Part shown: positions 10,874 through 23,295 of the stretch, piece by piece | Position numbering within the stretch: the stretch's first letter is position 1 | How the letters are laid out: every line of letters starts with the position of its first letter | Source: Favolaschia claudopus | Taxonomy: Eukaryota > Basidiomycota > Agaricomycetes > Agaricales > Mycenaceae | Direction: 5' to 3' | Assembly (NCBI GenBank): GCA_037176885.1 | Contig: JAWWNJ010000026.1 | Span: 496,001 to 560,000, forward strand | Length of the DNA stretch: 64,000 bases | The notes under the pieces: model-generated | Database searches by the model: none | Seen by the model: only the letters and a program-made list of their open reading frames with translations | What the model was told of the DNA's origin: nothing | Made by a program: the position numbers and the translations under genes

Positions 10874-13800
10874 TCATTTTCTTTGTTCCATGTGACCGCT
10901 GCGAGGAGCGCTCGATCCCTCTATTTCTGATATATGGAAAGACCACCCAGGAGTTCGCTGTAGATAAGGATGCTCCAACAGCAGCGCTGCCCCGGGCCGC
11001 GCTTGTGGGTTTCTGCGCAGCTGAAAATCAGGCGGATAACAAGCGATATGTAGGTACACACATTGCGAAACATTCATCGCGAAAATCTAGCGCAAGGTCA
11101 GAGAGGCTTGCACGAATGTCGTCGGGTATTGGAGGAGCTTGTGGCTTGGTGAATAGCTGAGGTTGCGTTAGAAGATTCTGCAGAGCGAAATTAAACATAC
11201 CTGTAACAATACGGGTATCCACTCATGTCCTACCCACGGACGTTCCCCACTCCACATTTCGAGGACAACACAACCAGCCGACCATATATCGATCTTGAAA
11301 TCGTACCCGCGTCGAGCATTGGCACCGAGGACCTCTGGCGCCCTGGTATACAATCCAGTCTATGGATAGCAGGATATCGTGGCACTTACATCCAGAAGGC
11401 AGTTCCCGCCATCTCCCGATGAGCTTGACCTTCCAAGTACTGCTGCCTCTTAGAAGTCCCAAACCCCGCTATCTTGCAAACGCCGGAGAGTCTTCCAACG
11501 AGGATATTATCGCCTTTGATGTCACGATGAAGGATACCAGTAGAATGTAGGTACGCTAAGCCCATGAGGATTTGTTCCGCAACCCATTTCGTGACGTTTT
11601 GATTAAACCTTGAAGAAAGACTTTTGAGTTGCACCGGGCGTCTATGTCGGGCGCATCACTGAATAAGACACGAACCTGCCATGCCTCTGGAGACAGCTTG
11701 CTATCGATCCGCCATCAACATATTCGAGGAATATGTTAAGATTTTCGGGTGCTTCTTCGAATCCCAAATACTGAACGATGTTTGGGTGCATCAGATCCTT
11801 CAGAATCACCCTTAGCGACGGTCTACCAAGACCCGATGATACACACATACCTTCAACGTTTCACTCGCGACTTTGAGCGCTCTCGCCCTCTCCAACCATC
11901 GCAAATCTGCACGACCGCTAGCTGTTTGAGGAGTTTGCACACGTTTGACGGCTATTAACTCCAGATTGCTTTTGTTGAGGCACTATACGAGATAGGTAAT
12001 ACGTTCCGAACGCATGCATAATTTATGATTGCTGACCAGATATACACGAGCGTAAGTTCCTTTCCCAATCGACTCGCCGAGAAAATAATCAATTTTAGAG
12101 GCTGAACAGGTTGAGACCTCAGTGAAAGAACACTGCAAGACATACTATCTTCACCCGCTCGAGACTGGGAGCTTGGGAACTGATGCAACCACATGTATTG
12201 AACAACCTGCCGCGTCGTTGGCCGAGTAGTCGGGTTTTGTGCCCAGTACAATGTTACATGATGCCAGAACAAGTCGGACATGGCTGGCAACCCGGATGGT
12301 CGGACTGCACGTTCGCCCATAATAATCTTGAATGCTGCGACGCCGTCAAGAAGATTTGCGAAGGGTGGTCGCCCCGTATACAGCTGTGCAAGTTCAGAGA
12401 GGCAAATGCACAGGAACAAAAATTACCTCAAAGCAAACGCAGCCAAAAGCGTACACATCTGTGGCTGGTGTTCGGGTTAATTCAGACTCAAACTGATCAG
12501 GGTCAAGTAACTCTGGAGCCATCCAATAGACACTCCCACCCCGATTGGTACTCATGGAGGTTGTGACATCCGAAAAATTGCTCAATCCGAAGTCAGCCAA
12601 GCATGCCGTCCCATTCCCTTGGATCAGGATGTTGGCCTGTGGGATAGTGAGCAGACGACCGCCAAAACAAGAGGATTATGTACGCCTTTCAAATCCCCAT
12701 GAATGATGTTACGAGAATGGAGATATTCAAGGCCGCAAGCAATTTCATGAAGCTGACCAAGAATGTCAGACGCGACGTGTGATTTGAAGCAAGCTTACCA
12801 GTTTGTCGACCGTGTCATGACCGTGCTCCTTGAGGTAGTTTATCGCTGTGCCCTGCTCCATCCACGGAGAGACCATGCATAGGGAATTGGGGAAGCTGTC
12901 TCGGTCTATACCAACGAGAGGCAAGATGTACGGATGTTGTAATTCCTTCCAGATGAGAGCTTCCCGGCAGAATTTCTGGGTAGGTTAGTGTTTGACAGTT
13001 GTGCGACGGAGCACAACCCACTAGATGGATGCGTCGCAGGTCCGACCCACGAAGAAAATGTCGCATACGTTTCAAAGCGACTGGTTTACCATCGATAATG
13101 GCACGATATATGTCCCCGAATCCACCCCCGAAAGTGGGGTACTGGTCGCATGCATGCACCCCGTTGGGAATGAAGAGCGAAGATGGGAGAGAATCACAGG
13201 ATTCGGAGAGCTTGCGAATCATCTTGCGAGCCACCCGGCTTTGCTCGGCGTCCAGTAAAAGCCCTTTATCAAGGCTCTGGAGTTGATTCGAGTCAGTAAT
13301 TGGCCGTCGTAGAAATACGAAAGAAAACCTCTTGAATAACATCGAGGAAGGATTGAGCCGAATCACCAGAAAGATTTAGAATGGCATTCTTGTCGTCTTC
13401 TGATTTGAAGCTAGCGGCGAGAAGAGTTGCTATCCGTTCACTGTCCGAGCGTTGGGCGGCTCGTAAGTTTGGGTGGGCAGCGAGACCGAGTTTCGAAACA
13501 ATCTACACCAGTATTAGAAAGCTGGAGCGAACATAACAAGAGCCTCACATCTAGCAATACTTTGCGGATTTCCAAGCTTCGTATGATGGCGTGGACAACA
13601 TCGTCGGAAGCCGTAGATGCCAAGTAGCCATCTAGGACTTGACGCAAATGAGCGACTTCATGTGCATTTCGGCTGGATTCAGCCTCAGGATGAAGACGGT
13701 CATGGTGGAGGTGTCGCGACTGACCCCACGAGCGATATGTGATCACAAGCATTTACGACGAACGTCAGGAGGGATTTGAGGATGACCGTCTGGTCAAACG

Positions 13801-13990
13801 CCCCCCGTCCTTCGTTCACCGAAAATTGGAGAGGAGCTGCAGCTTGCAGGTAGATGGGTGTGTGCTGTTGCGGGATCGGACGTTGTAACGGCCCAGCCTG
13901 AGGCTGTAGTCGGTCGATGTAATGGAACTGACTCTTCGAAGGATGGAATAGACTTACCTTTTGCCTTCCTGACCCGAATAACTTCTTCAT
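10874..13990 (-). CDS. two-kinase fusion: TKL-type kinase + BCK1/STE11-like kinase
   Basis: Many-exon gene of about 800 residues. Exon 1 (13958-13990, [11 protein letters not shown]) resembles the first exon of the LSB5-like gene at 30.9 kb. A helical region of unknown function follows, then a TKL-type kinase: glycine loop ([10 protein letters not shown]), Lys (VALKRM), HGDLKGANILI, intact [14 protein letters not shown], and a C-lobe to about 12200. A 44-nt intron with a GTATGT donor then joins in frame to a second kinase: glycine loop [11 protein letters not shown], Lys (LIAVKRV), [30 protein letters not shown] and [13 protein letters not shown]. It ends in HPYLQ and a short tail. The second domain matches BCK1-type MAPKKKs, but its DFG is GFG (KIAGFGTSK), so metal binding should be impaired and it may be a pseudokinase. 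The fusion is supported by frame and splice sites only; two adjacent genes remain possible. Confidence 0.72.
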
Positions 13991-14999
13991 ATCATCGCGG
14001 CTCGTCGAGTGGGGTCTCCGACTACAAGCGCCCACGAGTTGACGCTGGCAAAATTCTCCCACAATGACGACGCACTAAGTATAGGCGCAGGACTGATGTC
14101 CGTGAACCATCCCATCGAAGAAAGCAACCCAGAAGGAGTGCTCAGGAGTGAGTCAAACCAACAAGAACACGATAAGTAGACTCTCAGATCTCAGTTTCCG
14201 AGCAGCTCGACCTCAAGTCCAGAAATCTAGAAATATGGTCGTCCATATCAACGTCAAGTTCTCCTGAAGTTTCTTGCAAAAGAGACCATGTGAAGATAGC
14301 GTCGTCGAATTAACGGCTACTAGTAGCATTCCCAATTCACTTGGCTCGAAGTGTAGGATAGAGAAAAGTTCAAAGAGCTCGAAAGGCGCACAGCCACCGG
14401 CACTAACATACTGAGTACTAGTCCAGTCGCAGTTCAGCCAATTTTCTGTTCTTCTAAGATTGCAAAGTAGCTACGAGCGCAAAGCATTGTATAAAGAAAC
14501 CCATGATACACCCCAAAAAAACCCAAAGAGCAATTAACCCGATAAATCCCAGATCCCAAGGAAAGAATGTGCGCAATGATCAATTGGCCGAAGATGAACG
14601 TGCTGGAACGCTGGGTCGCGAAAAAAGACGTGGGTGGCGCGTCGGGAGTGAGGAAGCAAGGAGGAAGTAGAAGCTGCCGCGAGATGAGAGAACTGAGAGT
14701 GACGCTTCTGAACGGATTACATACCGGGTAGTAAATGCGAAGATGGAAGATGGTGGGTGACGGGGTGTCGCGTGGCGGAGAGATTAGAAGATAGTAAAGG
14801 AGGGGGTGGGTGGCGCGGGTGTTTCGGGCTACGGAGTAGTTGCTAGTAGTAGTTGCAAAAGGAGGGAGGAGAAAAATGGTTGTGAAGGGGGGTGTCGCGG
14901 GCGGAGAGATTAAGTTAAGTGCAGGCAAGAGAACGAAACCCAGCAACAACCCCCCGGTCCGTTGTTTCGAGAAAAAAAGGAAACCAATCCAGAGACCCT
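13991..14999. other. intergenic between TKL fusion and AGC kinase, with direct repeat
   Basis: About 1 kb holding the TKL promoter and the AGC kinase 3' flank. It matches 43554-44462 in the other arm, and part of it (about 14440-14585) is also found at 23425-23560. A diverged direct repeat (GGTGTCGCG..GGCGGAGAGATTA) occurs near 14764-14790 and 14889-14913. No gene recognised. Confidence 0.6.
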
Positions 15000-17079
15000 T
15001 CAACACATCGTCAAATCGAGGGCACGCCGGTCCCCACGCCGAACCCTGAACCGAAACCGCCTCCGAATGAATTCTAGAATTTGCGACCCTGGAGAGACAG
15101 AAACACCGCCTGAAGACTGTCTGGTCGAGGGATAGTTGCTTTTGAGATATGGATATTTCTCAATTGCGGGGGTAGACGAAGAGGTGCCGCGGATGAAACC
15201 TCGCAGCTTGGTACACAAAGATGCGTGACCGTGCGCGTTAGCTTGAGGACGATCTCTCGTTGGTCCGTCGTTGTGGCCACGGGCATTCGAAGCGCTATGA
15301 GGCACCAACTTCAGCGGCCACGGGAAGCACGAGACAGGCGGCGCGCTGCTGGGGCATCTACTCGTTAGTCTTGTGCATGATGTTAGGAAGCAGAACCCTT
15401 ACCTGTCACAACGGCCTATAGTTGTAGCTAATGCACTCGGAGACCGGTTGACCTTGACGTTCCGTGAAGTCCTGAATATCCCAGCCACCTTGAGGACGAA
15501 GGCTTTGAGCGGACCCGGGGGTGGAGAGAAGAATCCAGGTGCAGCATAGACAAACTCCGGAAGTCTATCTTCTCCCTGGCGGTACGGAACGCCGGTGGTG
15601 AGCGGAGTTTTGCGAGGCTGGACTGGAACAGAGGGCGGTGGCGGAGTCCATGGTGCGCGCTCGGTGTGCCCAGCAATAGCAGCCCAGTTGCTTGAAAACA
15701 AAGAGTTATAGATGGATGAATGACGAAGAAGGGAAGAACAACTCACACGTCACGAAAGTACGGGTGCTGTTTCGCCTCAACGATTGTCAATCGAGCATCT
15801 TGGTCTCGGTTTAGAAGACCGCGTATCAGGTCTTGCGCTATAGGGTCGACGCAATCGCTGGCTCGGAAAGTAACATCTGCCTCTACAACGCCGCTATCAT
15901 CGGATGGCAACCTCCCCGTCAGCATCCTAAACATAACCATCCCCAAGCCCCACATGTCTACGTCAAAGGAGTACGCGCTACCTGCGATTTGCGCCGGCGA
16001 CATCCAGCTCGGAGTCCCACAACGTTCATTGGTGGTGCAGGTAAGATCTTCCACCGACGGAATGAGGAACGAGCCACCGGTAGCATTAGGGTCGACGTCG
16101 AACGAAATTTCGGAGGGCTCGCCGTTCCCGTGCATGAGACTAGGGCAGAACTGCTTTGCGAGACCGAAGTCGCCGAGAATCAAGTTGCCGTCCCCAGTGA
16201 CGAAAATGTTGGCCGTTTTAATGTCACGGTGGACAATGTTGAGATCATGGAGCGCCTCGAGAGCGAGCACAAGCTGAGACATGTAGAACTTTACGCGATC
16301 GCTAGGGAGTTTACGCTCGCCCAAGAGCAAGCTAGCAAGATCTTTCCCTGCGCACCATGGCTTCACAAGACTGGTCAGAAATGGGGCAGAGACAGAGAGA
16401 GAACAAAAGCTTACCGTAAGCAGGTAGTAGTATTTTGAATCTGACCAGCTGGCCTCGAGCGTGAGCAGAGACTTGGGAGCGTTATCAAGCTCGGCGATGG
16501 TTCTGAGGATACGCTGCTCCTGCGAGACATCCGCCTTGTCCTTGCGAACTTGCTTGAGGGCGTAGAGACGGCCCGTTGAGATCTTTCGGACCAGATATAC
16601 GATGCAGGTGCCACCGTGACCGAGTAGAAGTAATTGCTCGAAATCGTCCAAGGATGGGGTTGGAGGACCGCTTTCGTCGGACGTAGACTTATTCAGAGCA
16701 GGCTGGACGCAAGAGTCAGAGAGAAAGAATGCAGTCTGAATCGAGAGAACCTACGTTGCTGGTAGAAACACAAATGCCTTCGTTCTTCTCTGATACGAAG
16801 CATCCAGAGTCAGCGATCTGAACGCGTCAATTGGCATCGCCGAGTGAGAATAGGTGAATGCAAAGAAACAAAATGTACGCACGACCGAGGGTATAGAAAC
16901 AAAGGACATACTTTTCAGTAGCAGTATACTGTGTTGGGGTTGTGGAAGTAGGGAGCAAGAGGCGAGATACAGGAGAAATCTGAACCCAGCGGTGGCTGAC
17001 TGCTTAATGAATTTTCAAAAACATTTGTCTCAGCCGGCAAGCCCATAGATCGATATATTCCCCCTTGAAGCGTAGTCAT
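15000..17079 (-). CDS. AGC-like protein kinase, copy 1
   Basis: Ser/Thr kinase with AGC-type features. After a short N-terminal region (ATG at 17079, two introns), the kinase domain has glycine loop LGHGGTCIVYLV, Lys in YALKQV, HRDIKTANIF, DFGLAKQF and GTPSWMSPAQ. The usual APE is SPAQ, so the Glu that stabilises the lobe is Gln. One intron splits the N-lobe at YYYLLT. Two more lie in the C-terminal tail: after YFRDV, continuing NWAAIAGHTERAP, and after GRCDR. The tail includes YRQGEDRLPEFVY, like an AGC C-tail, and ends IRRRFRFRVRRGDRRALD. The stop is at 15000. Copy 3 (41514-43553) supports every downstream exon. The first exon is the weakest part: I place its donor at a GTATAC before an in-frame TGA. 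Substrates cannot be inferred. Confidence 0.8.
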
Positions 17080-17349
17080 TTCAGTGATCAAGTGAGACCT
17101 GAGTAAGGAGGACGCGTCGAGACCGCGACTTGACGCGGTTGGAGGTGGAGGCAGAAGACAAGGTTGGCCATCAATCCTCAAACACAGTCAAACACCACAA
17201 CGCTTCGCATCCCAAAATGGTAATTATTTTGGCCAGTCCCCGGCACCCTTGAAAGACCCTCAAAGAGTGATTTCGGTACCCAGTCTGAAAAGCCGGACAT
17301 TCAACGTTATGTTTTGAATATAAACAGTGGTGCATGACAGTGTAAGATT
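17080..17349. repeat. AGC-kinase upstream repeat, copy 1; empty site of the TIR transposon
   Basis: The 270 bp between the AGC kinase start and the hydrolase stop recur, wholly or partly, near 25290-25435, 27395-27475, 32303-32480 and 41285-41510. The stretch around 17283-17294 (reverse complement GGCTTTTCAGACTG) is the undisturbed version of the site where the 4.1 kb transposon sits in the other arm. Confidence 0.75.
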
Positions 17350-18806
17350 TCACTTCCTAATTTTCGCAATCCAAGGCTGAATGACCTTCTCCGCAATCTC
17401 GAGCCCATTTTTTTCCATAAAAAACATATGCCCGTTGCCTTTAAACGAGCAAATGAGCATCAGCATCACACATGCCTAAAAATCTCTCTCAAAAGCAAAA
17501 TCTTACCGTGTATCCCAACATCACCCAACGGAACATGATCAACTTTCACACCCGCTTGCCTCAAAAAAGCAACCGAGCAATTATCGTACTGTGCATGATA
17601 GCTCGACTCTGAGGTCACAGTCAAGACAGGAATGTTGACGAGATTGATCAATTTTCTGGCTGGCTCGGTTTGCTGGAAACATGTTACGCCCGGTATCTCG
17701 CTACAGCGCATCGAATGAATAATTCGAACGAATGTCGAAATAACAGGGAGCATATTCACCTGACGGCGACCCGACCGATATCAGACGGACTCGAGATCGG
17801 TGGGTCGTAAGCAACCGGTATATCAGTCAACCCGAATATGCGATTCGGTGTCAACGGCGGGAAAATCGCATTAATGAAGGGCGGTCCGTAAGGTTCTAAT
17901 GCGACGATGGCCTGGACAAGTCAAGTGAGACGCCACTATAAGTTAGTAAGAATGGCCGAAGCACCTTGATTTGTTTAGGGCGAGAGTCAGCTAAAATCCA
18001 ACCAAATTCCCCCGCTTGAGAATGCGTCATCAGTATCACCGGCTTTGCAGTATAACTTCAGATTCTATGCACTGAGTCAAGTTTTGGATGATTACTCACA
18101 CCAATCTGGTCCAGCAATTTCGGAGCAGCATCCTTGATTTTCATCGCTTCTTCGGTCGTAGAATTCAAACTAGGCACAGTAGAGGCGTAGAAATTATCAA
18201 AAGTAGGATCTCCAACCGATCCGTTTCCTATTCAGATGTTCAATACTCATCTCGCCTTCTTCATTCACGGATGCATACTCACCAGGCCATTGAGTATGAA
18301 GTACAGCCTGCGGCCAAAGTTTAAATCGTTCCACAGCCGTGAAATGCGATTCAACAGTGAAAGTGTCAAATGGAACCAAAACCCCGTCCACAGTAGGCTG
18401 CCAAGGCGACCGCCCTCGCGACGGTTGATCGACAATGTACATCTGAAAATTTCGTCAACTACAACGGGATTGGTTGAACAACCATCCTTACTTCGTATCC
18501 CTTGCTAAGGAAATAGTCCGCCCACCCAAGTCGGCCATCGGGCGTATTCAGCAAATTAGTTCCCGTCATGCCTTGGCCATGAATGAAGAGAATCGGGAGT
18601 GGCTGGGTAACAGCAGCGGGCGTTAAACGCTCGACATACATTTGATCTGCAGCGATCGACGAATTGCCTTGCGCGACATATGTCTGGCCAACATAAAGAT
18701 AGCTACGGCGGTGCAAAGTGCCCAAAGGCTGTATTTGACTTGGTGGGGAGGCAAGAGCAGTAGACACCCAACAGAGTCCGAGTATCAGAGGAGCAGCTGC
18801 AAGCAT
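17350..18806 (-). CDS. secreted alpha/beta hydrolase
   Basis: Predicted extracellular serine hydrolase of the alpha/beta fold. The ATG at 18806 starts a clear signal peptide (MLAAAPLILGLCWVSTALAS). The first strand and oxyanion region follow as PILFIHGQGMTGTNL, then WADYFLSKGYE and, across an intron, MYIVDQPSRGRSPW. The nucleophile is the Ser in MTHSQAGEFGW, a variant of the GxSxG elbow. A late His lies in GNGHMFFMEKNG. The stop is at 17350. Several 50-60 nt introns interrupt it. It resembles fungal secreted hydrolases with the HGQGMTGTN motif; the substrate is unknown. A truncated, frameshifted copy of its 3' end is at 36771-37105. Confidence 0.85.
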
Positions 18807-19804
18807 GGTGGTGGGCGTGTAGATGAGACAAGCGGGCTAGCAGTGGGGCTTTTCTCGCTTACCAGAGAGTGTGAGATGCATTCGAGTGACGATTCAGAAG
18901 TACTTAAGTGGAGTCATGAGGTCGTACCAGAACCGATCGCGCTTTCCCAGGACGCGACTAATGGTTCGAAATTCTCAAGGACGGCGACGTACGCACGGCC
19001 GCTGACTTGTTTATGGTTCAAAGAATTCGCGTCGGGACTCCGAGCTACCTTCTACTTGCTTTCCACCGTGGCAAATCATTGTCAACCCTCGAGTTCCGAG
19101 TCGGAGTCATAGAATCTAGATTTAGTTGCCGCGAATTGTTCAGAGACCGTTTCATTGCGCTGCCAATCTCCTTGAGGCGAGGCAACTAGAATAATGGAGT
19201 GTATGGTGGATAATTCCAGCAGAGTTGGCGCCGGAAGCAGAAGAGGAAGAGGGCAAGAAACAAATCGCCATCAATCGAGTGACCGCGCTGTCCTCCGGTT
19301 TCTAAACTGAAAGCCTTTGCTACGCTTCCACCACCACCTCCGCTACCTAGCTCTCCGAGTCCTCATACAATTCGCCGACCTCAACCTTATGCTCGGTGAA
19401 CGAATTTATCGGGACTTTCACCTTTAGCGCACCGTCCATGTGTCAACCGTTCCTCACCATGCATTGCCCTCGCACAGCGCGCAAGTCCAAGCAAGCTAAA
19501 TACAGCTCAGACGAGACAGATTCTCGTTCTTGCCTCGCCTCTTCTTGACGTCTCCGACAGTTCGAACCGGTCTTCGACTGCTTACGACCGCATGGTGTTT
19601 GAGTTCAACGAGATGAACACCAAAGCTGTTGACAAGAATAATATATAAGTTGACGGTTTCTGTTCTGAATACTCGAATAAATAGCACGCACGTTTGCTCG
19701 ACATTCACCCATATCAACTGCTAGTCTCGCGCGCCCACAACTACTTGACGACAAGCGACCTCAGAGTCTTCATTCTTCCGAGCCCTCCACTGTAGCTCTC
19801 CACC
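18807..19804. other. intergenic with divergent promoters
   Basis: About 1 kb between the divergently transcribed hydrolase (-) and SH3 gene (+). A TATA-like AATATATAAG lies at about 19639-19648, roughly 160 bp upstream of the SH3 gene start. No gene seen. Confidence 0.5.
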
Positions 19805-20460
19805 ATGCTCAGAAAACTCTTCGGTCGCGTACGCACCAGCTTTCTCTCTCTCGGTAGCCTCGCTTTCTTATCATCCCAAGTAGGATCAACTCCCTCTCCA
19901 CGAGCACGACCACCCCAGCGTCTCGCGTCGTTCCACCAGCACCTCCCTCAAGAAATTCCTAGGCAAATCTGTACGCACTCCGCTTCTCCTTCCCGCCATC
20001 ATCCACAATCTGAAATCAGGCCGTAGACCTTGCCTCCCCCACCGCTCCCCATAACTCTCAGCCTCCCCGCCGAAACCCTCGCGCAAAATAATTTCCAAAT
20101 CGCTGAAACCCTGCGTTCGCGGAGCGCAACAAATATCGCTGTGTCATTACCACCACCCCCCGAACCATTTCTCCCCGGTCCGAATCACTGCAAAGCCATG
20201 GCTCTATATCCGTGTATGTTTTTTACCTCTCATTTGAATATCCACGCTTACTCACCTTCGACAGACACCGCCGACGACCCCACAGAAATCTCCCTAAATC
20301 AAGGCGAAATACTCTACATCGTCGAGAAGCAAGACGAGTGGTGGCAGGCGAGGAATTCCAAGGGTTCGGTTGGGCGTGCGTCGTCGATTTTTGTAATCCA
20401 ACTAACGCAGGCTGATTGATTGTTACAGTCGCGCCGTCTAATTACTTTCAGTTACTGTGA
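19805..20460 (+). CDS. small single-SH3 protein
   Basis: Five exons, all in phase: 19805-19828, 19884-19970, 20027-20213, 20265-20375 and 20429-20460, giving 146 residues. The N-terminus is basic (MLRKLFGRD), with a Ser-rich stretch and Pro-rich segments (LPPPPLPIT, LPPPPEPFLPG). The C-terminal ~57 residues are a complete SH3 domain: ALYPYTADDPTEISL, EWWQARN and a final APSNYFQLL. SH3 domains bind PxxP ligands, and the Pro-rich segments could be cis or trans ligands. The domain closely resembles the second SH3 of the chimeric kinase at 50-54.8 kb, with introns at the same positions (inside ALYxY and before APSNY), so that domain probably derives from this gene or a paralogue. Likely cytosolic adaptor; partner unknown. 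Confidence 0.85.
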
Positions 20461-20941
20461 TTTTGGTTTAGCTTCGTCTTGACCATGCAACTCTTGACGG
20501 AATGGAATATATCTTATGAAAAGCTAACTTATTTGGTCGAAAGCTGTTGCTCCCCATGACAACCCGACAACTTGCCTGGACTAAAAATGTCTTGCCTATT
20601 CATTAATATACTAGATTGAACTGTTCTTTGACGCCTTTGAACGCCATTCATTCATTATACGATAGAACGAGAACCGCCAGGGCAGGCATCCTATTGTAAC
20701 CTTGCAAGCTTGCACACTTGACTGATTCTTCATCAAAGCTCGCAGCCTATTCGTGTGCAAGCAAGGACGATGTAGCTCATCATCCTTGCTCGCCGTCGTG
20801 AAGTCGTCAAGGTCGTCGTGGGAGGTGAATAGGGGAGCTAGTAGTTCACACCTCTCTGCGTTCAAGGAGAGAAAACGAAAGAGAAAGATGCTCGATTTAA
20901 AAAACGACTGCAAGTCTACAACAAAAATATTCATTGTGCTA
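20461..20941. other. intergenic, convergent gene ends
   Basis: The 3' flanks of the SH3 gene (+) and aldo/keto reductase (-) meet here. No gene or obvious repeat seen. Confidence 0.5.
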
Positions 20942-22433
20942 TCATTTCCTGGAATGCTGAATCGGCTGAACAACGGGCTGGACAGCTACATTTACAGAAC
21001 CAGCGAGCCAGGGAGCTGGTTGCGTGCCATCTCCCTACGAATTTCGACAAAGTAGCGTTAGCCAAGCAGTCTCAAAACATACAACAGAAAGACAGAACGC
21101 ACGATGTAACAGGCAGGGAAGCCCGGGTCAAAGGGAACGATGCTCTCAAGGTAGGCGATTTGCTCCGACGAAAGCGAAATATCGAGCGACTCGATGTTCG
21201 CGGTGAGGTGCTCAATCTTGCGTCCGCCGATGATGGGGAAGCAGTAGGGGACTTTCGACATGACGTATGCAATCGCCACTGTACGGTCGGTGAGGATAGA
21301 CTCTCAGTATTTCAGAGCAAGCAGACACAAACCTGCGGTGAGACTCTTAGTACCAACCTCCCCCGCGACCTTCTCCAGCGCATACGAGATGTTCTTCTCA
21401 TCCTCATTGCGCTCCCAATTCGGCTGGAAGATAGTGCGTCCCTTCTCGCCTGTCCGCCGGCGTTCCTCTTCCTCTGCATCGGTGCGGAATTTACCGCCGC
21501 CGAGCACGTCCCAGGGTGCGAGAGCCAGACCTAAAAATTCGATGCGTCAATATTCACGAGAGGAGAAAGGTAAAAAGAAACGCAGACAGACCATGGGCGC
21601 GACACATAGGAATGATATCCCGCTCGAAAGACCGCTCAAGGACGTTCCATCTGCCTTGATATATTACGAACGGGGTCTTGCCGTGGTCCTTTGCATATCG
21701 GTTAGCTTCGGACACCACCCAGGCAGGCGTGTCAGAGATTCCCTGTACCAAATTTAGTACCAAGACTGGAGAGATACGAATTGTTCATACCAGATACAAG
21801 ACTTTGCCCTGGACGACGAGATTGTGGAGCCCGTTCATCACCTCCTCGATATTGGTTTCCCAGTCCCACCAATGCACGTAGAGGATATCGATGTAGGAGG
21901 TACGGAGCTTCTTCAGACTCGCATCCACGCTGATGTGCATGGATTTGATGTTGTTTCCGACGAAGTTGACTTTCTGCGCGATCGAATCATTGTCGCGCTT
22001 GTAGGCGGTTGTGTACTGCAAAATCACGTCGCAATGTTCAGCTCGATGAAAGGATTATCTGAGAATACCGACCTTGGTCGCGATGACAAGCTGATCGCGG
22101 ATTCCCCGCTTCTCAGCCCATTCACCGATGATTTTCTCGGAGGTCTCGTCTTGGCTTAAGGAACGAGGATGAGCCGAAGAAGAAAACGACGAGGACTATT
22201 TACTAGTTATTCGCAGTATCGATGAAATTTCCGCCCTTGTCAAAATACGCGTCGAGAAGCTTGAAGCTGGACTGTGTGTCCATAGCTCCCGCGCCCATCG
22301 CAGCCCAGCTGGAGTCGCCGATACTCATGGCACCGAGTTGAAGGGGCGAAACATGGATGCCCGCCTGAGGTGAAAGTTTGCGGTATAAACCGAGTTTGGA
22401 GGCAGGTGCAGGAGGAGGAGCCCAGAACGACAT
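20942..22433 (-). CDS. aldo/keto reductase, aryl-alcohol dehydrogenase type
   Basis: NADP-dependent oxidoreductase of the AKR superfamily, closest in motif pattern to fungal aryl-alcohol dehydrogenases that interconvert aromatic aldehydes and alcohols. The ATG is at 22433. The catalytic tetrad is visible: Asp in GNFIDTANN, Tyr in the spliced NNYQDETS, Lys in the spliced TKYTTAYK, and His in ILYVHWWDW. Other family blocks are [42 protein letters not shown] and PFDPGFPA. The last intron (branch site GCTAAC, acceptor GGGAG) leads to a short C-terminus ending QPIQHSRK with the stop at 20942. About 360-380 residues, normal for the family. Complete and probably active. Confidence 0.88.
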
Positions 22434-22879
22434 TGTGGATTAAGGAATCGAGAGCCCAGCTTGCAGAATATATACGTCGAGCTCTTTAGCAGTTACTCAG
22501 CAGGAATGAGACAGGTCCGTTGAAGCCAAGAACGAATTGTAAGCGTTGAGACTTGAGTGCCGTCGACAGGCATACACGCAGCAAACGGCATATGCCAGGG
22601 TGATTTGAATGGGTTGTCGTTGGCCAGTTCGTCCTACCTCACAATTCGACCCGCCTGTATATGCTGAAATTGTGCCCGACATGAGAATATGAGAATCCGT
22701 CGAAATGTCTGTTGCCAGAGTAAAGCCCAGCGGAATTCTTTCCAGTGAACCTCGAACTTGCAGCAAGCTATGTATAGACCTGCATCGGCGCATTGTCATA
22801 AGAAATGACTACCGGCGGTGTATCTCGCATTCGGGCGGTGTTCGAATGCCAGACGATTCCGGGCGGTATGCTGAATTTT
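22434..22879. other. intergenic between AKR gene and CHS5 pseudogene
   Basis: Contains the AKR promoter. No other gene recognised. Confidence 0.45.
22467..22474 (-). promoter_or_regulatory. TATA box of the aldo/keto reductase gene
   Basis: TATATATT on the minus strand, about 35 bp upstream of the ATG at 22433. The spacing would give a very short 5' leader. Inferred from sequence and position only. Confidence 0.45.
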
Positions 22880-23295
22880 GATCCACTCAGCGCGCAAACG
22901 TCGGTCGAGAATGAGGAGCGATAGGATTATCCTCATCAGTGCAGCCAAGACAGATGAAGTAAGGGATTGGAGAAGCCTGGAAAGATCTCCGGTGCTTTTC
23001 TTCTGCGAAAATTTGGTGGACGGTACAAGGACGGTAATCACAATCGAGTCCGTTGTTGCACCAAGCAGTAGAAGAATCGATGAAGATGTGCGCGCTGTGA
23101 CAGTAAAGCGTTGAAGGCGGACGGGAGAGGAGCAGCCGCACCAAATGACACGGTCATGCCCGCATCTCAGAGGAGACTCGCGTTGAGCGCTGAGCTCGCA
23201 AAAAATAACTTCGTCAGTGGAGTCAAACATGCCGAGCTTCAAACATGAAGCTCTCTCGAAACGGGGCCGTCGCCACCGTTCACTGGGACTGGCAG
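22880..23295 (-). pseudogene. decayed copy of the 5' part of CHS5
   Basis: The minus strand matches CHS5 around its start and third exon. The segment near 23029-23096 aligns with the exon-3 start of CHS5 (ATTCTTCTACTGCTTGGTGC against ATTCTACTACCGCCTGGCGC, then GACTCGATTGTGA and CCACCAAA). The segment near 23240-23290 matches the CHS5 start region (AACATGAAGCTCTC). Codon 1 remains, but the reading frame soon meets a stop. The FN3/BRCT remainder is not recognisable. Same strand as CHS5, 21 kb away. Confidence 0.7.

Larger units (their letters stand above)
10874..18806 (-). repeat. left arm of inverted segmental duplication
   Basis: On the minus strand this arm reads hydrolase, AGC-like kinase, TKL kinase. 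The plus strand at 36771-46330 has the same three in the same order, including matching introns and intergenic DNA. The paralogous part ends inside the TKL gene, before the second kinase domain on this side. Confidence 0.85.

Noticed and set aside
15720..16438. Long open frames on the plus strand opposite AGC kinase copy 1 (also seen opposite copies 2 and 3)
   Set aside because: They mirror the coding strand in every copy and show no motif; the kinase on the other strand explains the openness.
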